This document shows, one piece after another, positions 37,547-47,033 of a stretch of DNA of 64,000 bases. The notes under the pieces are model-generated. The model worked only from the letters and a program-made list of their open reading frames with translations. It made no database searches and was not told where the DNA came from. This DNA comes from Rudanella paleaurantiibacter (GTDB lineage: Bacteria; Bacteroidota; Bacteroidia; Cytophagales; Spirosomataceae), in assembly GCF_009184635.1 (NCBI RefSeq), contig NZ_WELI01000002.1, positions 868,001 through 932,000 on the forward strand. Direction: 5' to 3'. How positions within the stretch are numbered: position 1 is the stretch's first letter; each line of letters starts with the position of its first letter. The position numbers were made by a program, and so were the translations under genes.

Positions 37547-38470
37547 ATGACTTTTTTCTTTATCCTTCTGTTTTTACTCCTGATACTTGGCTTTTTCTCG
37601 ATAGCTATTGTGCGGCAGGGCACCGTGGCCGTCATCACCATTTTTGGCAAATACGCCCGGGTGATGGCACCAGGTCTAAATTTCAAGATTCCATTCATTG
37701 AAGTCATTTACCGACGCATATCGATCCAGAACCGGTCGGCCGAACTGACGTTTCAGGCTATCACGGCCGATCAGGCCAATGTCAATTTCAAGGCCATGCT
37801 GGTGTACTCAGTACTCAATCAGGAAGAGGAAACCATCAAAAATGTCGCCTTTAAATTTATCGACGAAGCCTCGTTTATGCAGGCTCTGACCCGTACCATC
37901 GAAGGCTCAATTCGTAGTTTCGTGGCCACCAAACGGCAGTCCGAAATTCTGGCGTTGCGGTCGGAAATTATCGAGCACGTAAAATCACAGATTGACACGC
38001 TGCTCGAGAGCTGGGGCTATCACCTAATCGACCTCCAATTGAACGACATTGCCTTCGACGAGGTCATCATGCGCTCAATGGCACAGGTAGTAGCATCGTC
38101 GAATTTAAAAGCGGCCGCCGAAAACGAAGGGCAGGCCTTGCTCATTACCAAGACCAAAGCCGCCGAGGCCGAGGGTAACGCCATCAAAATTTCGGCCGAA
38201 GCCGAGAAAACAGCCGCTCAACTACGGGGGCAAGGGGTCGCCTTGTTCCGCGAAGAAGTAGCCAAGGGTATGGCCGAGTCGGCTAAGGTGATGACAGCCG
38301 CCGAGCTCGATGCGTCGCTCATTCTGTTTTCAATCTGGACCGAAGCCATCAAACATTTTGCTGAAAACGGGAAGGGTAACGTCATTTTCCTCGACGGCTC
38401 AACCGAAGGCATGGAAAAAACCATGAAGCAGTTGCTGGCCGTTGAGCAAATGAAAATTGCCCCCAAATGA
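37547..38470 (+). CDS. SPFH/stomatin-like membrane protein
   Basis: 307 residues with one N-terminal membrane anchor (about 1-22) and an SPFH domain (ILGFFSIAIVRQGTVAVITIFGKYARVMAPGLNFKIP region near 15-55 is diagnostic in pattern). The C-terminal half is a charged coiled coil with AEAEGNAIKISAEAEKTAAQ. Stomatin-like proteins oligomerise in membranes, often with a NfeD-type protease partner, and help organise membrane domains. No NfeD gene is adjacent. It is followed by a very strong terminator shared with malQ on the opposite strand. Confidence 0.93.
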   Translation: MTFFFILLFLLLILGFFSIAIVRQGTVAVITIFGKYARVMAPGLNFKIPFIEVIYRRISIQNRSAELTFQAITADQANVNFKAMLVYSVLNQEEETIKNVAFKFIDEASFMQALTRTIEGSIRSFVATKRQSEILALRSEIIEHVKSQIDTLLESWGYHLIDLQLNDIAFDEVIMRSMAQVVASSNLKAAAENEGQALLITKTKAAEAEGNAIKISAEAEKTAAQLRGQGVALFREEVAKGMAESAKVMTAAELDASLILFSIWTEAIKHFAENGKGNVIFLDGSTEGMEKTMKQLLAVEQMKIAPK

Positions 38471-38487
38471 CCAGGCAGTGACCCTAC

Positions 38488-38551
38488 ACGGATTTAAAAA
38501 AGGCGAATGCCAGAGCTGTAAACCTCTGGCATTCGCCTTTTTTAAATCCGT
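38488..38551. terminator. Bidirectional terminator between the SPFH gene and malQ
   Basis: Perfect 28-bp arms (38488-38515 and 38524-38551) with an 8-nt loop and A and T runs at both ends. The right arm overlaps the malQ stop codon. Confidence 0.92.
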
Positions 38552-40077
38552 CCGGCCATTTGGGTCAGCTTCAGAAGGCCCTCGGCCACGTTGTCAGTGA
38601 GTTGATCCGGCGTGTATCGCCACGACCAGTTCCCACTGCCGGAGTCGGGCGTCGCTTCGCCGGGCGTAGCGACGCCCGGCGTATTCATGCGGTGCGACTC
38701 GTCCAGATTCAGGGCATCCTGCAAGGGCAAAATGACCAGACGCGCCACCGACAACATCGCCAGACGGTTCAGATGGATCGTAACCGTTTCGGCCGTTGGC
38801 CTGATACCCAGATACGCTTTTACATTGGCCCGAATCTCAGGGGAAGCCTTTACCCACCAGCCCGACGTAGTAGGGTTATCGTGCGTGCCCGTGTACGCGA
38901 CCGTATTGATTACGTGGTTGTGCGGAGCGTGCGTCGACGTAGCTACGTCGGCCCCGAACCCAAACTGCAATACACGCATACCGGGAATCTGAAAATGACG
39001 CAGGTGTGGCTGTACATCGGGGGCACGCTCACCCAGGTCTTCGGCAATGACGGGCAAATGCCCAAACTGCCGGTACATAGTATCCATGAAGGCGTCGATA
39101 GGAGCCTTTATCCACTCTCCGATACGGGCCGAAGGTTGCGAAGCCGGAATTTCCCAATACACCGCAAAGCCCAGAAAATGGTCGAGCCGGGTCAGACTGT
39201 ACAGTTTCATTTGATGCCGTAACCGCCGAATCCACCACTGAAACCCACTTTCTTCGTGCTTCGGCCAATCGTAAACCGGGTTACCCCAGCGCTGGCCCTC
39301 TTCACTAAACATATCGGGTGGAGCCCCGGCCACAAACGTGGGCATTCCTTCATCGTCAAGTTTAAACAGGTCCTGAAACGCCCAAACATCGGGGCTGTTG
39401 TGCTGCACGTAGATCGGGATATCGCCAATGATATGAATCCGATGGGCAAAACAATAGTCTTTCAGCGCGTTCCACTGCCTGAAAAACAGAAACTGAAGCA
39501 CTTTAATCTCCTCGATTGGTTCGCGTAACCGGTCGAGTTCGCGGGCGAGGGCTTCGGGTTCGCGCCGAACCAGTTCGGGCGCCCAACGCACCCACCAGTA
39601 CTCACCGGTATCCTGTTGCAGAGCCGTAAACAGGGCATAATCAGTAAGCCAATGAGCCTCCTGTTGGCAAAAAAGCTCATAGTCGATTAGTTGCGTATTG
39701 TTGGCCGTTCGCCGAAACGCATCGGCGGCCCGCCGAAGTAGGGGCATTTTACGCTCCGATACCCGCCAAAGGTTAGCCCGGTTGCTAACGGGCAGCTCCG
39801 CCGACCGGGTTTCTTCGGCCGTCAGCAAACCCTCCTCAACCAGCTTGTCGAGGCTAATCATGAGCACATTACCGGCAAACGCGGAGGGGCTGCTGTAGGG
39901 CGAAAAACCGGCACCGGGATCAACCGGGGTAGTGGGCAGAATTTGCCAGTACGTTTGTCCGGCAGCCGATAAAAAATCGACGAAGCGATAAGCCTCGGTA
40001 CCCAGATCGCCCAAACCGTGCGGAGAGGGCAATGAGGTAATGTGCAGCAGCAGGCCGCTTGAGCGTTGTTGGAGCAT
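38542..40077 (-). CDS. malQ: 4-alpha-glucanotransferase (amylomaltase, GH77)
   Basis: 511 residues, close to bacterial amylomaltases of about 500-530. GH77 motifs are present: GDIPIYVQHNSPDVW near residue 215, the nucleophile region TRLDHFLGFAVYWEIP near 300, the acid/base region VIAEDLGERAPDVQ near 345, and AYTGTHDNPTTSGWW near 405. It transfers alpha-1,4-glucan segments and feeds maltodextrin breakdown or glycogen metabolism in the cytoplasm. Near the C-terminus the segment RMNTPGVATPGEATPDSGSGNWSW has an insert of about ten residues compared with the usual RMNTPGT-GNW; it is encoded by a small palindrome at 38646-38678 and is probably tolerated. Start ATG at 40075-40077. Confidence 0.97.
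   Translation of the reverse strand: MLQQRSSGLLLHITSLPSPHGLGDLGTEAYRFVDFLSAAGQTYWQILPTTPVDPGAGFSPYSSPSAFAGNVLMISLDKLVEEGLLTAEETRSAELPVSNRANLWRVSERKMPLLRRAADAFRRTANNTQLIDYELFCQQEAHWLTDYALFTALQQDTGEYWWVRWAPELVRREPEALARELDRLREPIEEIKVLQFLFFRQWNALKDYCFAHRIHIIGDIPIYVQHNSPDVWAFQDLFKLDDEGMPTFVAGAPPDMFSEEGQRWGNPVYDWPKHEESGFQWWIRRLRHQMKLYSLTRLDHFLGFAVYWEIPASQPSARIGEWIKAPIDAFMDTMYRQFGHLPVIAEDLGERAPDVQPHLRHFQIPGMRVLQFGFGADVATSTHAPHNHVINTVAYTGTHDNPTTSGWWVKASPEIRANVKAYLGIRPTAETVTIHLNRLAMLSVARLVILPLQDALNLDESHRMNTPGVATPGEATPDSGSGNWSWRYTPDQLTDNVAEGLLKLTQMAGRI
38646..38678. repeat. In-frame palindrome inserted in malQ
   Basis: 11-bp perfect arms (CGGGCGTCGCT at 38646-38656 and AGCGACGCCCG at 38668-38678) around an 11-nt loop that itself repeats CGGGCG. 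It encodes a short Pro/Thr/Gly-rich insert in MalQ. Confidence 0.6.
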
Positions 40078-40280
40078 AACGTTGAGTCGTGAGCGATGCG
40101 TGATGAGCGTGAAGCGATAAAAACAGGCGGGAGCCCGTTCATCATGCTTCGTTCAGCACCCATCGCTTTTGTGCAAACTTTCTTTTGTACAAAATCGCTC
40201 GGGGCCTGATTTGTTCGTATAAATCGCCAAAATCCTAATTCTCAACCCCCATCCTCTACTTTCTTCTGAGAATAAGTTAA

Positions 40281-41888
<1,608 letters not shown>

Positions 41889-41902
41889 TAAAAATAGTTG
41901 TC

Positions 41903-42002
41903 AGTTTACAGTTTACGGTTTACAGTTGCGGTTCCCCGTGGGGACCTATGCGATTAAAACCGCTCCGCGCAACTACAAACCGCAAACTGTAAACTGTAAA
42001 CT
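41903..42002. repeat. Inverted repeat splitting atpD and atpC
   Basis: Perfect 14-bp arms (AGTTTACAGTTTAC at 41903-41916 and its complement at 41989-42002), with further partial pairing through TTTACAG-type units and an inner CCCCGTGGGG hairpin near 41934-41943. It nearly fills the gap between atpD and atpC. Confidence 0.75.
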
Positions 42003-42010
42003 TTTCAGAT

Positions 42011-42256
42011 ATGACTCTCGACATCATTACCCCCGACCGTAAGGTTTTCTCCGGCGAGGCTTCGGCCGTAACGTTTCCGGGTATTGAGGGGCAGTTTCAG
42101 GTACTGAACGACCACGCTCCCTTAGTTAGCACACTGGCAAAGGGGCCTGTAACGATTCAGACAGCATCGGGCCAGCAAACGTTTATCGTAGACGGTGGCG
42201 TAGTTGAGGTACTCCGCAACCGCGTGCTGGTACTGGCCGAAGCCGTTGTCGCTTAA
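42011..42256 (+). CDS. atpC: F0F1 ATP synthase subunit epsilon
   Basis: 81 residues: only the N-terminal beta-sandwich (TLDIITPDRKVFSGEASAV, FPGIEGQFQVLNDHAPLV) is present, ending VLVLAEAVVA. The C-terminal helical hairpin that inhibits ATP hydrolysis in E. coli (139 residues) is missing. This short form is usual in Bacteroidota. It is co-transcribed with atpD through the repeat. Confidence 0.95.
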   Translation: MTLDIITPDRKVFSGEASAVTFPGIEGQFQVLNDHAPLVSTLAKGPVTIQTASGQQTFIVDGGVVEVLRNRVLVLAEAVVA

Positions 42257-42290
42257 GCTTGCTTCGCTAATAAATTTTAGAGTATATCCG

Positions 42291-42319
42291 AAACCCGAAC
42301 AGCGCGCTGTTCGGGTTTT
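42291..42319 (+). terminator. Terminator after atpC
   Basis: A 14-bp symmetric stem (AAACCCGAACAGCG / CGCTGTTCGGGTTT) followed by a short T-run. Confidence 0.85.
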
Positions 42320-42328
42320 CTGTTTGTA

Positions 42329-42519
42329 TAAGCTTAACGTGAACTATGCATAATAGCTGACGCCAGGGCCTTCGACAGGCTCAACCGCACGCGGTCTGGG
42401 CTGACCGCAAATTTGTGAGCTGCCCGTCAGCCTGAGCCTGTCGAAGGCCCTTGCGTCAGCAACTACTTGTAGGACAGGGATTTTGCCGTGCGTATTATCC
42501 ATAACTCACATTAAGCTTA
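42329..42519. repeat. Nested inverted-repeat (MITE-like) element, 191 bp
   Basis: Terminal inverted repeats of 27 bp (42329-42355 and 42493-42519) match at 23 of 27 positions and begin TAAGCTTAA. Immediately inside, a 28-bp inverted pair (42356-42383 and 42433-42460) matches at 27 of 28 and contains the motif GGGCCTTCGACAGGCTCA. A spacer of about 49 bp lies between the inner arms, and 32 bp between the right inner and outer arms. It has no coding capacity. A TA at each outer end may be a target duplication. Confidence 0.75.
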
Positions 42520-42530
42520 ACTATCAAGCC

Positions 42531-43244
42531 CTAAGCGACCACCATAGTCTCTTTGGCAACAAACTTCTTTTTGTAATGGGCCACTGTTCGGCCAATCAGC
42601 ATTCCGCCAACCAGCGAAGGAACAATCCAACCCGCTAAGTGCGCCCAGTCGGGTGCGTTGGCAGGGAGCATTCGCGCGTTGTTGTTGACGATGAACGCCG
42701 TAAGGGCTGCAACATACGAGCCGCCCATGCGGGTGAAATGTCCGAAAAACCAGTGCATTTTTTCGGTAGGCTTGCCAAACTGGCGTAAGTCCTGTAAAGC
42801 AAACACCAGCGTAAACACGCCAAAGAACGTGAACAGAATAGGCATAAACGAGCCCGCGCCGGAAGTAATCAGAAACACCCCGAAGCAAATCATGCTTATA
42901 CTTACCAGCAACGTGAGGTAGGTCAGCCAACGGTCGAAGGTGGGTGGCTCGGCCAGGCTTAGCCCGGCCCGTTTCAGCACAACGGCCCGGTATCCGGTGG
43001 TGCTCAGGTAAAAACTAAAAACAGCTACCCCGGTCAGGAACAACCGAAATATCGTGAAGGGCTGCACCACAAAAAGCAAAACGGCCGACAGAGCTACGTA
43101 GGTCATACACCAGACGTAGACCCGTCCGGCCCGGTTGTGCAGGCGGCTGCCCTTTTGCGCAAGCATGGCCACAAGGCCCAGCAACAGGGCGAGGCTTCCG
43201 GCAATAATATGGGTGATGAGCAGAATAGAAACGAGCGTTTTCAT
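42531..43244 (-). CDS. DUF2306-like integral membrane protein
   Basis: 237 residues, seven or so hydrophobic helices beginning THIIAGSLALLLGLVAML, with the LHNRAGRVYVW motif near residue 35 and the WFFGHFTRMGGSYVAALTAF motif near 165. This resembles DUF2306-type proteins, which contain conserved His residues. It is predicted to sit in the cytoplasmic membrane. Function unknown. The ATG at 43242-43244 is the natural start. It follows the LytTR gene in the same direction 137 bp later on the minus strand, likely as a separate unit. Confidence 0.8.
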   Translation of the reverse strand: MKTLVSILLITHIIAGSLALLLGLVAMLAQKGSRLHNRAGRVYVWCMTYVALSAVLLFVVQPFTIFRLFLTGVAVFSFYLSTTGYRAVVLKRAGLSLAEPPTFDRWLTYLTLLVSISMICFGVFLITSGAGSFMPILFTFFGVFTLVFALQDLRQFGKPTEKMHWFFGHFTRMGGSYVAALTAFIVNNNARMLPANAPDWAHLAGWIVPSLVGGMLIGRTVAHYKKKFVAKETMVVA

Positions 43245-43380
43245 GACAACTTTGGTTGGCGATTAGTTGTCACAAAGGTGCAGGGAGCTTTCCGATAGGG
43301 CCAGAAAATAGGGCCTAATGGCAGTTTTTGGGCTATTTGTCAAACGTAGGGGCATTTGACAAAGCCAGCAGGGACGTTTG

Positions 43381-44283
43381 TCAATCGCCCTTTAGCCCGG
43401 CCACCAGCGTCTCGTTATAGCGCCGGGCTACGGGCACCTCCAATTCGCCCCCATACAGGTGCAGCTTGTAGCCTTGCGCATTGCCCGTGACGCGCTCAAC
43501 GCGGTCCAGATTGACCACATACGAACGATGGCAACGCACCAGCCTCGAAAACGGCTTTAGCTGGCTTTCCAGCCGACTCAGACTACTTCGGAGCAGAACT
43601 TTTTGCACCCGCCCGTCTTTCAGAAAATAAACCGTGCAATAGTTGTCACTCGACTCGATCAGGAGCAGGTCGATGGGGGAGAGGGTCAGCGAATCCTTGT
43701 CATTTTCGGCGATGAGGGTTGCTGACGCAAAACCTTGTTCGGCAATCGTTTGGATCGGGGATGTTTGAGGGGCGGACGTTTCCTCTTTGGGCAATACACC
43801 CACCGGATGTAATTGAGCCGCCAGGTTCTGGTACGCTCGTAACCGACGGATATACCCACCCACAATAACACCCGTAACCGGAAAAACACCTACTCCGAGC
43901 GTCGCCAAAACACCCCAAATCAGGTTATCCAACGTAAAAGGTAATTTCGCGAAGAGGTTCAGATAGAAAAAATTTCCGAACGTTACCTGTAACAGATTCA
44001 GCAACACAAAGCCGATGGCCCGGCCAACGGTCCAGTGTTGCTCGGCAAAAAAACGCGGGAACAACGTAGGCCAAAGCGTGAAGTGAACGGCCGTAAGCAC
44101 AAACGAAACCAGGCCAAAGCCACTAATCTTGAGCCACTTCGCGGAGGTTTGCCACTCGGCCAACCCGAATGGCTGGAAGACTACCAGAAATAGCCCCACA
44201 AACAGCCCGATCAGGCCGGCCACACGAACCTGAACCGCCGGGGGCTCAAGTACGGTGTAGGGCTGACGCAGAAGGGACCACAT
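43381..44283 (-). CDS. Membrane-anchored LytTR transcription regulator
   Basis: 300 residues. The first 145 or so hold four hydrophobic helices (for example VAGLIGLFVGLFLVVFQPFGL near 20). A linker leads into a C-terminal LytTR DNA-binding domain (about 200-298) with LLIESSDNYCTVYFLKDGRV and RLVRCHRSYVVNLDRVERV, the strand-helix pattern of AlgR/AgrA/LytR regulators. It has no receiver domain, so signals must come through the membrane part or by protein contact. It starts 6 bp after the rhomboid stop and is co-transcribed with it. Confidence 0.9.
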   Translation of the reverse strand: MWSLLRQPYTVLEPPAVQVRVAGLIGLFVGLFLVVFQPFGLAEWQTSAKWLKISGFGLVSFVLTAVHFTLWPTLFPRFFAEQHWTVGRAIGFVLLNLLQVTFGNFFYLNLFAKLPFTLDNLIWGVLATLGVGVFPVTGVIVGGYIRRLRAYQNLAAQLHPVGVLPKEETSAPQTSPIQTIAEQGFASATLIAENDKDSLTLSPIDLLLIESSDNYCTVYFLKDGRVQKVLLRSSLSRLESQLKPFSRLVRCHRSYVVNLDRVERVTGNAQGYKLHLYGGELEVPVARRYNETLVAGLKGD

Positions 44284-44289
44284 ACGCGT

Positions 44290-45009
44290 TTAGAAAAGCC
44301 GCCAACTGGCGATCTGCTCGAAAAACGAAGGCAACACGCCTGGAAACGTGGCAATCATAAACACAATACCGAACAGCGCTCCGTAGATGTGGGCATCGTG
44401 GTTCACGTTACCGTATCCCCGGCGCGATTCGTAGAATGAATAGGCCAGATAGAAAATCCCGAAGATAAAGCCCGGTACCGGAATCGGTATAAACATCAGA
44501 TACAGCGGGGTAAGGGGCCGGAATAGAATCGACGCGAAAATAATGGCCGACACCCCGCCCGAAGCACCCAACGAGTTATACCCCGGGTTGTGCCGGTGCT
44601 TGAAAAACGTGGGCAGGTCAGACACGATAATGGCAACCAGATAAAACCCGATGAGCCAGATAGCCGACGATGCACCGAACATGAACGCAAACAACTGCTC
44701 AATGTAGCTTCCGAAAAAATAGAAACTGAGCATGTTGAAAATCAGGTGTCCCCAGTCGGCGTGAAGAAACCCAGACGTGAGCAACCGATAGTACTGACCG
44801 CGCCGGGCTACCTGGTAGGGGTTCATGATCCAGCGGTTCATCAGGTCATGGTTATTCCAGGCCCATACGCTGATGGCAATCGTAACAACAATGATTAGTA
44901 GGGTGATACTCACAGGGCTTTTGTTCGTTTGTGTAGACGGTTCGCTTATTTGTCGGTTTATAGTGGTTAGTTTCCCCTGTTCGCTACGGGGCGAAAGCGT
45001 ACCAAACAA
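44290..45009 (-). CDS. Rhomboid-family intramembrane serine protease
   Basis: 239 residues, about six membrane helices. The catalytic dyad is intact: Ser in YNSLGASGGVSAIIFA (GxSG motif, near residue 150) and His in NHDAHIYGALFG near 205. The usual rhomboid asparagine-histidine region HADWGHLIFNMLSFYFFG is near 80. Rhomboids cleave single-pass or polytopic membrane proteins within the bilayer. It is in a minus-strand unit behind the polyprenyl synthase (24 bp) and directly ahead of the membrane LytTR regulator (6 bp). That the regulator is its substrate is inference. Confidence 0.93.
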   Translation of the reverse strand: MFGTLSPRSEQGKLTTINRQISEPSTQTNKSPVSITLLIIVVTIAISVWAWNNHDLMNRWIMNPYQVARRGQYYRLLTSGFLHADWGHLIFNMLSFYFFGSYIEQLFAFMFGASSAIWLIGFYLVAIIVSDLPTFFKHRHNPGYNSLGASGGVSAIIFASILFRPLTPLYLMFIPIPVPGFIFGIFYLAYSFYESRRGYGNVNHDAHIYGALFGIVFMIATFPGVLPSFFEQIASWRLF

Positions 45010-45033
45010 ACAAATAAACGAACCAGGAAAACC

Positions 45034-46020
45034 TTAACTCTCGCGCTCCACCAACTGATGGGCAAACTGAAGCAGTAACTCCTTCCGGGCGGGCTCGGCC
45101 GAAACCTGCTCGAAGTTAGCAAACCCCTGAGCGAAATAGCTACTGATGCGGGCCTCGGCAATCTGCCGAATACCCAGCTGATCGTAAATTTCCGTAACAG
45201 CCTTTACTTTCTCGGCCTTATCGAACTGGGTACGGTTCAGCCAGCTGTGCAGTTCGGTTTTGAGCGCCCCCTCTGCTTTTTCGAGGGCTTCGATCAGCAT
45301 AAAGGTTTTCTTGTTGGCAATAATGTCGCCCCCTACCTGCTTACCAAATTTGGCCGGGTCGCCATACACATCGAGGAGGTCATCTTTCAATTGAAACCCA
45401 ATCCCGATATTGATGCCCCCCTCGCGCAGATGCTCCACGCTGGCATCGTCGGCACGGGCAATCAGACCACCCAGCTCCAAAGCAAAACCGAGCAGTACCG
45501 ACGTTTTGAGCTTAATCATCTCAATGTACTCGGCCTCGGTTACGTCGGTGCGCGTTTCAAAGTTCATGTCGAGTTGTTGCCCTTCGCACACCTCAGCGGC
45601 CGTCCGGTTAAAGCGGCTCATAACCCGTTTCAGGATGGGCGTTTCCACATCGAGCAACAGCTCGTAGGCGTTCACCAGCATGACATCGCCCGACAGAATG
45701 GCGATGTTATTATTCCACTTTTCGTGCACTGTAGGCTGCCCCCGACGCAACGGAGCCTGATCCATGATGTCGTCGTGCATGAGCGTGAAGTTGTGAAATA
45801 CCTCCACGGCCAGGGCGGGCTTTACGGCTTTCTGCCAATCGTCGGTAAACAGATAAGCGCCCAACAGGGTCATGAGGGGCCGCAGGCGTTTACCGCCCAG
45901 GTTCATGATGTAACGAATGGGGTCGTATAACTCGGCGGGCTGATCGCCGTACTGAGTATTCTGGAGTTGGTTGAGAAGTGCCTCTGAGAAAACGGCTGGA
46001 TTGATTGACGGAGACGGCAT
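45034..46020 (-). CDS. Trans-polyprenyl diphosphate synthase
   Basis: 328 residues. The two aspartate-rich motifs that bind Mg-diphosphate are clear: DDIMDQAPLRRGQPTVHEKW begins the first near residue 90 (DDxxD) and FQLKDDLLDVYGD holds the second near 220. The enzyme makes a linear isoprenoid diphosphate from IPP and an allylic primer, for quinone side chains, carotenoids or cell-wall lipid carriers; chain length cannot be set from this view. It is the first gene of a unit with rhomboid and LytTR genes and has an exact -7 element 18 bp upstream. Confidence 0.95.
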   Translation of the reverse strand: MPSPSINPAVFSEALLNQLQNTQYGDQPAELYDPIRYIMNLGGKRLRPLMTLLGAYLFTDDWQKAVKPALAVEVFHNFTLMHDDIMDQAPLRRGQPTVHEKWNNNIAILSGDVMLVNAYELLLDVETPILKRVMSRFNRTAAEVCEGQQLDMNFETRTDVTEAEYIEMIKLKTSVLLGFALELGGLIARADDASVEHLREGGINIGIGFQLKDDLLDVYGDPAKFGKQVGGDIIANKKTFMLIEALEKAEGALKTELHSWLNRTQFDKAEKVKAVTEIYDQLGIRQIAEARISSYFAQGFANFEQVSAEPARKELLLQFAHQLVERES

Positions 46021-46037
46021 AACACGGTGTTAAGGCT

Positions 46038-46045
46038 CAAAAATA
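46038..46045 (-). promoter_or_regulatory. -7 promoter element for the polyprenyl synthase-rhomboid-LytTR unit
   Basis: The minus strand reads TATTTTTG, an exact TAnnTTTG match, leaving a 5' leader of only about 12 nt. Confidence 0.5.
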
Positions 46046-46093
46046 CACAAAACTGCCTTCTTCTCTGTTATTCCGCGAAGCCGAACCTCTGTA

Positions 46094-46918
46094 CTACCAG
46101 CCAATTACCCGCTTGTAACGACTGTCGGCTTCGGTTTTCATCAGGCGGGTCAGCCGGAGCGAAAGCGAAAAATACCCGTCGCGCTTAATGCTATTACCCC
46201 GCTGATTGCCAGGCTCATTGGGCGGCAAACCAATTGAAACCCGCCGGTCGGAGAGGGCTTGCCCCATGGGCGCAAGCGCACTAAAATCTGGATATACCGT
46301 GCTCACGTCGTCGAGATAATCGCTAAAAACAACGGTGTAGCCAAACTCCAGCGCCAGCCGGTAGCGGAGCCACACACGTACCGGATACCCGATCTGAAGC
46401 TTCAGTACGGGGGGGATGCGGCTGTAAGATACGCCCTCGGTACGCAGGGGCGGCAAACTAACGAGTTTACCCAGATAGCCCGTCATGGTATTCAGATACG
46501 TAAGCCCTAGACCCGCATATAGGTAGGGGTTGAAAGGGCGTTCGCGTGGGTCGGGTGGAAAGAGGTCGGCCTGAATACCCGCCGAGATTTCGGGATTCAG
46601 GCACACAAACGACAGGTTGTTGTACCAAACCCGCGTACCCTCCTGGCGTCCCTGCAAAAAATAAAGGCGACCATCGGCCCGTGCCGACAGCCGATCGGCA
46701 AACCGATACAGCGCCGAAGCCGAAGCCTCAGCCCCAAGCCGGGGTCGGCGTAGTACGTCTTTTTCCTCACTCATATCGCCTGCATACCGGGTAGCGCCCG
46801 CCTGTATCGCAACCGACCAGGCGCCGGGTGTATCTTGCCAATATTTCCAGGGACGGTACTGAGCCAAAGCCGCCGGGCTTACCAACGGGAAGAGGAAAAG
46901 GAGGAGATATTTTTTCAA
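46094..46918 (-). CDS. Outer-membrane beta-barrel protein, PorG/DUF6089-like
   Basis: 274 residues. A signal peptide (hydrophobic, ending LAQ at about residue 20) is followed by amphipathic strands. Early motifs AGATRYAGDMSEEKD near 37 and LGAEASASALYRF near 60 resemble the PorG-like DUF6089 family, whose best-known member is a T9SS accessory. Strands continue to the C-terminus, with PYLYAGLGLTYLNTM near 135. The T9SS role is an inference; a generic outer-membrane barrel is certain enough. It starts 115 bp after the recQ stop and lies 73 bp upstream of the polyprenyl synthase gene. Confidence 0.75.
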   Translation of the reverse strand: MKKYLLLFLFPLVSPAALAQYRPWKYWQDTPGAWSVAIQAGATRYAGDMSEEKDVLRRPRLGAEASASALYRFADRLSARADGRLYFLQGRQEGTRVWYNNLSFVCLNPEISAGIQADLFPPDPRERPFNPYLYAGLGLTYLNTMTGYLGKLVSLPPLRTEGVSYSRIPPVLKLQIGYPVRVWLRYRLALEFGYTVVFSDYLDDVSTVYPDFSALAPMGQALSDRRVSIGLPPNEPGNQRGNSIKRDGYFSLSLRLTRLMKTEADSRYKRVIGW

Positions 46919-47033
46919 AACAAGTCAGCAGAAACGGTTGGACGCGCAAATTAGTCAGATCGAGCCTATTATAGAACGAACGACCCCACCAATGGTCACT
47001 CACCTATTTGGCCTCTGCCCGTTGACGTCAGGT

